Of a DNA stretch of 64,000 nt, positions 17,531-24,984 are shown one piece after another. How positions within the stretch are numbered: position 1 is the first letter of the stretch; each line of letters starts with the position of its first letter. The DNA lies in NCBI GenBank assembly GCA_947647735.1, contig CANSLJ010000002.1, forward strand, positions 1-64,000. The letters are read 5' to 3'. The notes under the pieces were generated by a model. The model searched no databases. It worked only from the letters and a program-made list of their open reading frames with translations, and was not told the origin of the DNA. Source of the stretch: an uncultured bacterium (GTDB lineage: Bacteria; Bacillota; Clostridia; Lachnospirales; Lachnospiraceae). The translations under genes were made by a program, and so were the position numbers.

Positions 17531-18306
17531 ATCAGTGCCTCCACAAAGGCGACCGTCGCGCGCTTCGCCTCTGTAAATATCATATCCGCCGCCGTAGGCA
17601 GCAAAAAGAGCGTCAGAAAGATCACGCCCAGCCCCACAAAGATCTTCAGCTGAAGCCCCACCGCAAACATGTTCATCTGGGGCGCAACCTTTGCGAGAAT
17701 ACCCAGCACCGCATTCAGCATCAGGATCGCCGCAAAGATCGGCAGACAGATCTGAAATCCGATCCGGATATAATCTCCCATAAACTGCACCGCCGCATTC
17801 AGCAGCTTCTCCGCATCCATGTTCGCCCCGTACACCGGGATCAGCTCATAGGACTCCGCCAGCGCTCCGATAATGTACTGGTACATCCCGCTGATAACAA
17901 GGATCAGCATCACAAGCTGCTGATAAAACGTACTGGTGATGGTCGTCTGCTGTCTGGTGGCAGGGTCCATCAGCGTCACCATGGAAAATCCGACCTCCAT
18001 ATCCGCTATGGTTCCGGTCAGCGCCAGGATCGTCGTACATAAGTTTACGCCCATGCCGATCAGGATACCCGTCACGAACTCCTTCGCAACGATGATGGTA
18101 TATTCAAACACCGTATCGTAGAGAATCTCCTGTCTGGGCAGCACGCCGTACAGCACCACCGAGATCGCCACGCTCAGAATCGCCCGGTATCTCCTGGGCA
18201 CCTGGTTCATGCTGAAAAAGGGTACCACAAAGATAAAAGCGGCAACCCGCACCATGATCATCAGAAAATATTCTAAATCGGCATAATTCAGCTCTACATT
18301 GACCAT
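17527..18306 (-). CDS. fliR: Flagellar export apparatus protein FliR
   Basis: FliR is a polytopic membrane component of the FliPQR export pore at the flagellar base. The 259-residue protein has five to six hydrophobic helices and the family signature blocks PFFSMNQVPRRYRAILS, VAKEFVTGILIGMGVN and DPATRQQTTITSTFYQ. Full length. It is ten bases downstream of fliQ and overlaps the start of flhB by four bases, as in most fla operons. Confidence 0.95.
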   Translation of the reverse strand: MVNVELNYADLEYFLMIMVRVAAFIFVVPFFSMNQVPRRYRAILSVAISVVLYGVLPRQEILYDTVFEYTIIVAKEFVTGILIGMGVNLCTTILALTGTIADMEVGFSMVTLMDPATRQQTTITSTFYQQLVMLILVISGMYQYIIGALAESYELIPVYGANMDAEKLLNAAVQFMGDYIRIGFQICLPIFAAILMLNAVLGILAKVAPQMNMFAVGLQLKIFVGLGVIFLTLFLLPTAADMIFTEAKRATVAFVEALM

Positions 18307-18315
18307 ACTTCCCCG

Positions 18316-18585
18316 CTACTTGACATAGGCGCCGAAATCCGCCCAGAGATTGATCATCAGATTGACCATTTCGGTCAGCATCCAGTGGCCGATCACCATC
18401 AGGGTCAGAAAGATGGCAAGCACTTTGGGTACAAAGGTCAGCGTCTGCTCCTGAATGGAAGTGACCGTCTGGAATATACTGACGATCAGGCCCACCGCCA
18501 TGGAGATCAGAAGCACCGGCGCCGCCACCTTGATCACCGTAAAAAGCGCCTGATCCGCGATCGCAACAACCTCATCTATTGTCAT
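18316..18585 (-). CDS. fliQ: Flagellar export apparatus protein FliQ
   Basis: FliQ is the small two-helix subunit of the FliPQR pore. The 89-residue protein has helices at about 15-37 and 50-75 and the family blocks PVLLISMAVGLIVSIFQTVTSIQEQTL and VPKVLA, broken here only for description. A GGAGG lies six to seven bases before the ATG. It is between fliP and fliR. The 70-bp gap to fliP holds a small GC-rich hairpin. Confidence 0.96.
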   Translation of the reverse strand: MTIDEVVAIADQALFTVIKVAAPVLLISMAVGLIVSIFQTVTSIQEQTLTFVPKVLAIFLTLMVIGHWMLTEMVNLMINLWADFGAYVK

Positions 18586-18635
18586 ACTATACCTCCTTCC
18601 TTAATCCGCTGCAATACAAATTATTTTCCAGTCCC

Positions 18636-18652
18636 GCCGGGGCCTGCCCGGC
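18636..18652 (-). repeat. GC-rich hairpin after fliP stop
   Basis: GCCGGG (18636-18641) and CCCGGC (18647-18652) form a perfect 6-bp stem with a 5-base loop immediately downstream of the fliP stop codon, before fliQ. There is no T-run, so it is probably an intercistronic RNA structure, not a strong terminator. Confidence 0.4.
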
Positions 18653-18655
18653 ATC

Positions 18656-19540
18656 CTAAACGGCAAGGTAAAATGATTTCACCAGATTCACAATGACCAG
18701 ATTCCACCCGTCCGCCACCACAAAGAGCAGGATCTTGAAAGGCATGGAAATGGTCGTGGGCGGCAGCATCATCATACCCATGCTCATCAGCGTGGAAGCC
18801 ACCACCATATCGATCACGATAAACGGAATGTAAATGATAAACCCGATGGAAAAGGCGATCCGCAGTTCGCTGATCATATACGCCGGGATCAGCACCGACG
18901 TGGGAATATCATCCAGCGTCTCCCCGTCCCATTCCGTCCGGGATATCTCCATAAATACCCTGACATCCTCCGCCTGGGTAGAACGGTACATAAACCGCCT
19001 GAAGGGCTGCACGCCCCGCTCCAGCGCCTCCTCCTGATCGATCTGCCCGCTCTCGAAGGGAACCACCGCATCATTGTAGACTTCCGTGATCGTAGGCTGC
19101 ATGATAAAAAAGGTAAGGATCAGGGACAGCCCTATGAGGATCTGGTTCGGCGGAACGGTCTGGGTGCTCAATGCCGCTCTCGTAAAATGCAGCACGATAA
19201 TGATCCTCGTGAAGGAGGTCATCATCAGAATGATCGCCGGCAGGACAGCGATCAGCGTCAGCGTCAGCAGTATCCGCAGTGTCCCTGCTATCGTGCCGTT
19301 ATTGTTGCTGACCGTGATCGTCGCCGTATTGGCGATATTCAATTCGCCCAGTTCCTCCGGCGTCTGCGCCGTCCCCGCATCCTCGATCGCCGTGCTGGTT
19401 CCCGTATCGCCCGTCTCACCCCGGTCGATATCCAGTGCTGTCGCATGCACAACCTGTGTGTTGCAAATACAGAATATGCCTACCGTAAACAGCAGGCATA
19501 ACAGTTTTCTAATCCGTAGTCCGGAAAATCTTTCTTTCAT
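18656..19540 (-). CDS. fliP: Flagellar export apparatus protein FliP
   Basis: FliP is the main pore-forming subunit of the flagellar export gate. The 294-residue protein has a cleavable signal peptide (about 1-33; hydrophobic LLCLLFTVGIFCICNTQ, likely cut after VHA), a spacer, then helices around 83-110, 125-145, 230-250 and 265-285. Family signatures include MMTSFTRIIIVLHFTRAAL, QTVPPNQILIGLSLILTFF and VASTLMSMGMMMLPPTTIS. The ATG overlaps the fliO stop (ATGA), indicating coupling. Confidence 0.96.
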   Translation of the reverse strand: MKERFSGLRIRKLLCLLFTVGIFCICNTQVVHATALDIDRGETGDTGTSTAIEDAGTAQTPEELGELNIANTATITVSNNNGTIAGTLRILLTLTLIAVLPAIILMMTSFTRIIIVLHFTRAALSTQTVPPNQILIGLSLILTFFIMQPTITEVYNDAVVPFESGQIDQEEALERGVQPFRRFMYRSTQAEDVRVFMEISRTEWDGETLDDIPTSVLIPAYMISELRIAFSIGFIIYIPFIVIDMVVASTLMSMGMMMLPPTTISMPFKILLFVVADGWNLVIVNLVKSFYLAV

Positions 19541-19896
19541 TCTTTTTTCTTTTCCCTGACTTTCTCCAATAATTCCTGAAAACTCATCTTCGCGCCAGCC
19601 GCATCTTCCTTCAGCATCAGTTCCGATTCGTCCAGTTCCGCCAGAAAGGCAACCGTGTCCTTAGCCACCGCTATGGCGACATATTTGTCCGCCACCCGGA
19701 TTATCTGGACATACTTATCAGGGGCAATACGAAAACTTTCCAGCATTTCGATATTGCCGCCTGACCACTTCCCTTTCTGATAGCCAGCAGTCCATTTTGT
19801 CACAGCCCAGGTCACCCACAAAACCGCAACAAAAAGAATCAGTACAGTGATAAACTGTGCTATCCCGCTGTATGCCTCTGTCGTCAAAAGCATCAT
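19537..19896 (-). CDS. fliO: Flagellar biosynthesis protein FliO
   Basis: FliO is a single-pass membrane scaffold that helps assemble the FliP ring. The 119-residue protein starts MMLLTTEAYSGIAQFITVLI with one membrane helix (about 12-35), followed by the cytosolic FliO/SopA-type block (GGNIEMLESFRIAPDKYVQIIRVADKYVAIAVAKD) read over residues 46-80, and a charged C-terminus. The frame is open further upstream through cheY, but the ATG at 19894-19896 overlapping the cheY stop (TAATG) is clearly the real start. Order cheY-fliO-fliP is standard. Confidence 0.9.
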   Translation of the reverse strand: MMLLTTEAYSGIAQFITVLILFVAVLWVTWAVTKWTAGYQKGKWSGGNIEMLESFRIAPDKYVQIIRVADKYVAIAVAKDTVAFLAELDESELMLKEDAAGAKMSFQELLEKVREKKKE

Positions 19897-20258
19897 TATC
19901 CGATAACCTTCTTGACAGCTTCCAGCACACGGTCTGCCTGGAACGGCTTTACGATAAAGTCTTTCGCGCCCGCCTGGATGGACTCGATCACCATCGCCTG
20001 CTGTCCCATAGCGGAACACATGATGATGTTGGCGCCCGGATTGGAACCCTTGATCGCCTTCAGAGCCTGAATGCCATCCATCTCCGGCATGGTGATATCC
20101 ATCAGCACCAGATCCGGCTTCGTCTCCGCATACTTCTCCACCGCTTTCGCACCGTTCTCCGCTTCTCCGACAACGTTATAGCCATTCTTGGAAAGAATGT
20201 CCTTGATCATCATCCGCATGAACGCTGCATCGTCACAAATTAACACATTTTTCGCCAT
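19896..20258 (-). CDS. cheY: Chemotaxis response regulator CheY
   Basis: CheY carries the signal from CheA to the motor switch. It is a stand-alone 120-residue receiver domain with the acidic pair Asp9-Asp10, phosphoacceptor Asp54 (LVLMDITMPEMDG), a conserved Ser/Ala-x-Gly region at 82-85 and Lys104 in FIVKPFQ. It sits among switch genes, right after fliY, whose product dephosphorylates CheY-P. This is the location seen in B. subtilis, which supports the assignment as the motor CheY and not a generic regulator. Confidence 0.95.
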   Translation of the reverse strand: MAKNVLICDDAAFMRMMIKDILSKNGYNVVGEAENGAKAVEKYAETKPDLVLMDITMPEMDGIQALKAIKGSNPGANIIMCSAMGQQAMVIESIQAGAKDFIVKPFQADRVLEAVKKVIG

Positions 20259-20291
20259 TTTTTTACTCCTATCGCTTATATTTATGCTGCT

Positions 20292-21608
20292 TTACTTAAT
20301 GATCTCTGTTATTCTGACACCAAAACTCTCTTCAATAACAACCACTTCTCCACGGGCTACCATCTTCCCGTTCACCAGAACCTCCACCGGTTCTCCGGCA
20401 ACTTTATCCAGTTCGATGATAGTACCCGGCGCGAAATCCAGAACTTCCGAGATGGATTTCTTTGTACGTCCCAGTTCCACGGTCACTTCCAGCGCCACAT
20501 CCATGATCAGATCGATGTTGGCAGGCGCTCCCGCTCCCGGTATGCCTGCGGTAAAGCCCTGGAACTGTGCCGGCTGGATATTCATCTGCTGCTGCATCGG
20601 CTGAGGCGCCGGCTGCATCGGCATTCCGTAAGGCGGCATCCCATAGCCCGGCGGCGGCATCATGCCCGCATTTCCGTAAGGGGGATACATTCCAGCCATA
20701 TTCATATCAGGCTGGGGCGCACCCATCATAGGATTTCCCATGCCTGCCATACCCATGTCTGCCGCAGGCGCTGAGGGTGCCGGCTGCGGTGCTGGCGCAG
20801 TATTTGATACAGGAGCCGATGCCGGCTCGTCATCCGAGCCCGCGCTCATACCGCCGCTTATGAAAGTACTGCACAGGAATCTTGCAAAATCACAGGGATA
20901 GAGCTGCATGATCGTACTGTCCACCAGATCGCCGATCTGCATCCTGAACCCGATCTTAACAAAGGTTCCGCCCAGGAAAGGCGCTATCTCCTGCCCTCCG
21001 TCTATCGTCATCAGATCCACCAGGGAAGCCTCCGGGGGACTGATATCTATCATCTTTCCGAGCATCGTTGCGAGAGAGGTTGCGGATGCACCCATCATCT
21101 GGTTCATAGCCTCGGAAATCGCGCTCAAATGGATCTCTGAGAGATCTCCATCCGTATTTGTACCATCCCCGCCCATCATCAGGTCAGTGATGATCTTTAC
21201 ATCATGTTCCTTCAATATTAAGATATTGTGGCCATCCAAGCCCGCCGTATACTTAATCTGAATAAATACGCAGGGCCTCTCATAATCCCCCACCATCGTT
21301 TCCCACTGTGCCAGTGACACTACCGGCGTGGTAATGTTCACCTTCCGGTTTACCAGTGAATACAGGGTGGTTGCCGCCGAACCCATACTGATATTGGCGA
21401 TCTCTCCGATCGCATCCTTCTCCGAATCGCTGAGCAGGGCCTCTGCCTCGCTGACCACGCCGGTATTCTCGTAAGAAGACTGTTCTTTGTTTTCCGGTTC
21501 CGGTGCTGCTGGAGTTTCTGCCTTTACTTCATCCGTATCAATGGAACCTTCAGCCATACCGCTCAGCAGGGCATTTATCTCATCCTGTGATAACATTCCA
21601 CCATCCAC
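20292..21608 (-). CDS. fliY: Flagellar motor switch phosphatase FliY (FliN-type C-terminus)
   Basis: FliY is a switch-complex protein that combines a CheC-like CheY-P phosphatase with a FliN/SpoA rotor domain. In this 438-residue protein an N-terminal CheY-binding peptide (LSQDEINALLSGM, 6-18) is followed by the CheC-like domain (about 60-250) with both E-x2-N active motifs (Glu69/Asn72 and Glu166/Asn169). A long Pro/Met/Gly/Gln-rich linker covers 253-365. The C-terminal SpoA domain (about 366-438) contains VTVELGRTKKSISEVL and APGTIIELDK. The GTG start at 21606-21608 has GGAGG nine bases upstream; an internal ATG four codons later lacks one. Confidence 0.95.
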   Translation of the reverse strand: MDGGMLSQDEINALLSGMAEGSIDTDEVKAETPAAPEPENKEQSSYENTGVVSEAEALLSDSEKDAIGEIANISMGSAATTLYSLVNRKVNITTPVVSLAQWETMVGDYERPCVFIQIKYTAGLDGHNILILKEHDVKIITDLMMGGDGTNTDGDLSEIHLSAISEAMNQMMGASATSLATMLGKMIDISPPEASLVDLMTIDGGQEIAPFLGGTFVKIGFRMQIGDLVDSTIMQLYPCDFARFLCSTFISGGMSAGSDDEPASAPVSNTAPAPQPAPSAPAADMGMAGMGNPMMGAPQPDMNMAGMYPPYGNAGMMPPPGYGMPPYGMPMQPAPQPMQQQMNIQPAQFQGFTAGIPGAGAPANIDLIMDVALEVTVELGRTKKSISEVLDFAPGTIIELDKVAGEPVEVLVNGKMVARGEVVVIEESFGVRITEIIK

Positions 21609-21612
21609 TTAT

Positions 21613-22593
21613 CTATTCCTCCTCTCCCAGAACCGATGTAACCTGTACAGCATATTTGTCTTTGCTGGAACCAGGCACTGCGGTAAATTTTTTAATATTT
21701 CCGACGTAGACCGTCAGATCGCTGTTTACTTCGGAATCCAACCGGATAATATCTCCCAACTGAAGATTCATAAAATCATTTACAGATACGCTGCTCGTAC
21801 CGAGAACCGCTCTGAGCGGTATACTCACCCTCTTCACCAGGGCTTCCAGATGTTCCTGATAATCCTCATCCGACGCATCCTGCATTGTGGAATACCAGAA
21901 CTTCGTGTTCAGGTTATCCATAATGCTCTCCAGTGTAAAATAGGGCAGGCAGACATTCATCATTCCTTCCACTTCCCCTATTTTAATATTCAGCGTCACG
22001 ATCGCTATCATATCGCTGGGGGCAATGATCTGGGCAAACTGCGGATTCGTCTCGATCCGGTCAAGCACAGGATCGATCTCCACCACGTTCTTCCAGGGCT
22101 CCCTGAGGAGCTGCATGCAGACAACCAGTATCTTTTCCAGTATTGCCATCTCTATCTCGGAAAAATCCTTTGCCCGCTCCAGTGTGGTTCCCTGCCCGCC
22201 AAGCATCCTGTCGATGATCGCATATCCCACATTCAGGGAAAGTTCCATGATGATGTTTCCCGTCAGAGGCGCAAAGTTTATAATGGATAATATGACCGGA
22301 TTGGACAGTGCATTCGAAAATTCAGAAAAGGTCACCGTTTCCGAACTGTTTACCGAAACCTGCACGTTTTTCCGCAAATATACCTGAAGGTTCGTTGAAA
22401 GCAGCCTTCCATAATGTTCAAATATAATTTCAAGCGTACGCAGATGTTCCTTTGAAAACTTAACAGGCCGTCTGAAGTCATAATCCTTCACCTGTTTTTC
22501 ATCAGCACTCTGCATATCATTCGCATCCAGTTCGCCGGTACTGAGGGCCGCCAGTAGATTATCTATCTCCTGCTGTGATAATACTTCACTCAT
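21613..22593 (-). CDS. fliM: Flagellar motor switch protein FliM
   Basis: FliM forms the C-ring and binds CheY-P. The 326-residue protein starts MSEVLSQQEIDNLLAALSTG, the conserved N-terminal CheY-P binding peptide, then a CheC-like middle domain (about 45-230, with YDFRRPVKFSKEHLRTLE) and a C-terminal SpoA domain (about 245-320). Full length. GGAGG lies nine bases upstream of the ATG. It is five bases before fliY and 15 bases after fliL. Confidence 0.96.
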   Translation of the reverse strand: MSEVLSQQEIDNLLAALSTGELDANDMQSADEKQVKDYDFRRPVKFSKEHLRTLEIIFEHYGRLLSTNLQVYLRKNVQVSVNSSETVTFSEFSNALSNPVILSIINFAPLTGNIIMELSLNVGYAIIDRMLGGQGTTLERAKDFSEIEMAILEKILVVCMQLLREPWKNVVEIDPVLDRIETNPQFAQIIAPSDMIAIVTLNIKIGEVEGMMNVCLPYFTLESIMDNLNTKFWYSTMQDASDEDYQEHLEALVKRVSIPLRAVLGTSSVSVNDFMNLQLGDIIRLDSEVNSDLTVYVGNIKKFTAVPGSSKDKYAVQVTSVLGEEE

Positions 22594-22608
22594 CCGGGTC
22601 CACCTCCT

Positions 22609-23127
22609 TTACCCGGAATATTTTACATCTCTGAAATCTACCTTATAAATAAAGTCAGAACCGAACATATTCTGGATTCTTTCCAGAATCGCCTGCTTTA
22701 AGCCTTCCTCATCCGCCTGCGCCTCCGCCAGCGTATATCCGCCGACCACGCTGATGATCTCGCTCTTGATCAGACTCTCCCTGCTCTCAAGGCTGTCGCC
22801 GTAGGTCTTGTAATCCTCATGCTGATTGTCCATGGAAAGCGTAACGGCTATCATGATATAGTGCTCCGCTCCATCCTCATCCTGTTTCAGGCGGATCGTC
22901 ATGGTATCCGCTATATCATAGGATGCCACATTCTCGATCGGCACCACCGGCTTGAACGTCGAACCGTCCACGGAGGAAAGTTCCATATCCATAGCGCCGG
23001 AAATCCGCATTACCATTTCCGCCGTCGCCTTATTGGTACTCGTCACACTGAACAGCATCACCGCACTCAGGGCGATATTCACGATCAGCAGCGCCAGTAT
23101 AATAACCGAAATCAAATTCTTCTTCAT
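22609..23127 (-). CDS. fliL: Flagellar basal-body-associated protein FliL
   Basis: FliL is an inner-membrane protein that surrounds the stator and modulates motor output. The 172-residue protein has one N-terminal helix (about 5-27, LISVIILALLIVNIALSAVML) and an extracytoplasmic stomatin-like domain with alternating strands. The C-terminus matches the family pattern: RESLIKSEIISVVGGYTLAEAQ read over 127-148, then a short Ile-rich helix and a final strand. Similarity is diffuse, as usual for FliL, but the position between motB and fliM makes the call safe. Confidence 0.88.
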   Translation of the reverse strand: MKKNLISVIILALLIVNIALSAVMLFSVTSTNKATAEMVMRISGAMDMELSSVDGSTFKPVVPIENVASYDIADTMTIRLKQDEDGAEHYIMIAVTLSMDNQHEDYKTYGDSLESRESLIKSEIISVVGGYTLAEAQADEEGLKQAILERIQNMFGSDFIYKVDFRDVKYSG

Positions 23128-23175
23128 GCCTGTCTTTTTCTCCCCTTCCCGATATTTATGGCAAAATCACACAAT

Positions 23176-23985
23176 TTATTCATAGCTGGATATTTCATTA
23201 AAAATCCTGATCTCAACTCTTCTGTTTTTCGCCCGTCCCTCTTCCGTCGAATTATCGGCGATCGGCACATATTCCCCTCTGCCGGAATTCTTGATGCGGG
23301 CAGGATCCAGATTTGTTGTCTCCATCATATAATTGAAAACAGAAAGCGACCTCGCCGCGCTCAGTTCATTATTGCTCCTGAAACGTCCTCCTGATATGGG
23401 AACATTGTCCGTATGCCCCTCGATCTCTATCGTACCTGCCGCATATCTTTCCAGGATCAGTCCCACCTTGTTCAGCACAGGCTTGGACTCTTCCTTCAAC
23501 TCATCACTTCCCGAATTAAAGAGCAGCGATCCCTTCATCGTAAGCTGGACATACTGGGCAGTCACCTGCATCTCAATATCCCCTGTCATATTGTTTTCTT
23601 CAACGGCTTCCTCTATTTTTTCCGCCATCTCCTCCGACTGTCTCAGCCCTTCCGCCTGCACTTCGCTCTGCAGGTCATCCAGTTCCTCCATCTCCGGCGT
23701 ATTTTCCGCCGTTCTGCCGACACTGTTGATAAAATCATCCAGTTCCGGCAGCTGGCTGATGCCGTTTCCGATCATCGCCCCGTCCCCGATGGTCGTGGAA
23801 CCTGCGGTAAAGATACTGAACGTCTGAGAAAAGGAAGCTGCTATCAGTTCAAACTTCTGCGCATCCACCGTAGACATGGAAAACAGAAGCACGAAGAAAC
23901 AAAGCAGAAGGTTCATCAGGTCCGCAAAGGTACTTTGCCACGCGGGCGCGCCCTTTGGAGCCTCTTCTTCCCTTTTCTTAGCCAT
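23176..23985 (-). CDS. motB: Flagellar motor stator protein MotB
   Basis: MotB with MotA forms the proton-driven stator and anchors it to peptidoglycan. The 269-residue protein has a single membrane helix (about 20-40) with the essential proton-carrying Asp22 in STFADLMNLLLCF, and a C-terminal OmpA/MotB domain (about 140-260) with LLFNSGSDELKEESKPVL, EGHTDNVPISGGRF and NNELSAARS. The ATG at 23983-23985 overlaps the motA stop by eight bases; the longer open frame upstream lies wholly within motA. The Asp together with no obvious sodium-type features fits a proton motor, which is inference. Confidence 0.95.
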   Translation of the reverse strand: MAKKREEEAPKGAPAWQSTFADLMNLLLCFFVLLFSMSTVDAQKFELIAASFSQTFSIFTAGSTTIGDGAMIGNGISQLPELDDFINSVGRTAENTPEMEELDDLQSEVQAEGLRQSEEMAEKIEEAVEENNMTGDIEMQVTAQYVQLTMKGSLLFNSGSDELKEESKPVLNKVGLILERYAAGTIEIEGHTDNVPISGGRFRSNNELSAARSLSVFNYMMETTNLDPARIKNSGRGEYVPIADNSTEEGRAKNRRVEIRIFNEISSYE

Positions 23986-24769
23986 CTGACTCACCGCCTT
24001 CTGTTGATGTTCTGTCCTTAGGTGCAAGGAATGACTTCAGCTTTTCCTCGATAACACGCGGATTCTCACCCGCCTGGATCGACAAAAGCCCCTCGATCAT
24101 GATCTCCTTCAACTGATACTCTTCGTTATTATTCATTTTCAGCTTCATTGCAACCGGCGTACAGATCCAGTTCGCAAGAAGGGAACCGTAGAGTGTCGTG
24201 ATCAGGGCCACCGCCATCTGCGGACCAATGGAACTCGGGTCAGCCATGTTATTCAACATGTTGATCAGGCCGACCAGCGTACCGATCATACCCCAGGCAG
24301 GCCCCATGGCTCCGACATCCTCCCAGAAGCTTATCTTCTTTTTATGACGGTCTTCCATACTGATCAGTTCGGTCTCCATGATCGCTCTCACCAGTTCGGG
24401 ATCCGTACCGTCCACCACAAGGAGGATTCCCTTTTTCAGAAACGCGTCATCAATCTCTCCTGCCGCTTCCTCCAGAGAAAGAAGTCCTTCCTTTCTTGCC
24501 ACATTAGAAAGATCGATAACCTTCTGGATCATTTCCGGGATATTAAAATTTGGTCTTTTCAGCGCAAGACCGAAACTCTTCAGGCCGCCTGTAAAGCTTT
24601 CGATCGTATTACCTGCCAGAATAGCACAAAACGCACCACCAAACGTGATCAGCGCAGACTGCAGATCCATAAAGTCCCGATAGATTGCCACAAAGCCGTT
24701 ACCTACCACGATCGCGGTAAGTGTCAGTATAATACAAACTAACAAACCTATGATTGACGCTATATCCAT
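23978..24769 (-). CDS. motA: Flagellar motor stator protein MotA
   Basis: MotA is the pentameric ion-channel subunit of the stator. The 263-residue protein has four membrane helices (about 4-24, 33-52, 150-175, 183-205), the charged cytoplasmic loop between helices 2 and 3, and conserved GPAWGMIGTLVGLINML and LITTLYGSLLANW blocks carrying the channel prolines. Full length. Its start lies about 215 bp after flgE. That gap contains a strong inverted repeat, so motA-motB may be at least partly a separate transcription unit. Confidence 0.96.
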   Translation of the reverse strand: MDIASIIGLLVCIILTLTAIVVGNGFVAIYRDFMDLQSALITFGGAFCAILAGNTIESFTGGLKSFGLALKRPNFNIPEMIQKVIDLSNVARKEGLLSLEEAAGEIDDAFLKKGILLVVDGTDPELVRAIMETELISMEDRHKKKISFWEDVGAMGPAWGMIGTLVGLINMLNNMADPSSIGPQMAVALITTLYGSLLANWICTPVAMKLKMNNNEEYQLKEIMIEGLLSIQAGENPRVIEEKLKSFLAPKDRTSTEGGESDG

Positions 24770-24911
24770 TGCTCTTGCCTTTCCTGCCTTCCTGTTTTTA
24801 CATCAATCTGCAAAAACACCCTTTCTCTACGATTTTACTAAATTTTATCAGAAATGTCTACTTTCAATTACAAGAATTTTTATACAATCTTTCCCAGAGT
24901 TCAAAACAAAC

Positions 24912-24945
24912 AGGAGATTTGTCGGATTTTACCGACAAATCTCCT
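24912..24945 (-). terminator. Perfect 14-bp hairpin between flgE and motA
   Basis: Arms at 24912-24925 and 24932-24945 are perfectly complementary (AGGAGATTTGTCGG with its reverse complement) around a 6-base loop. On the coding strand the stem is followed by GTTTGTTTTG, a moderate T-rich tail, so it may act as a partial terminator after flgE or as an mRNA 3' stabiliser. The rest of the 215-bp gap contains no gene. Confidence 0.65.
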
Positions 24946-24984
24946 TTGTCGCCTTTATTTTTCTGAATTGCTCTTAAAAAAATA

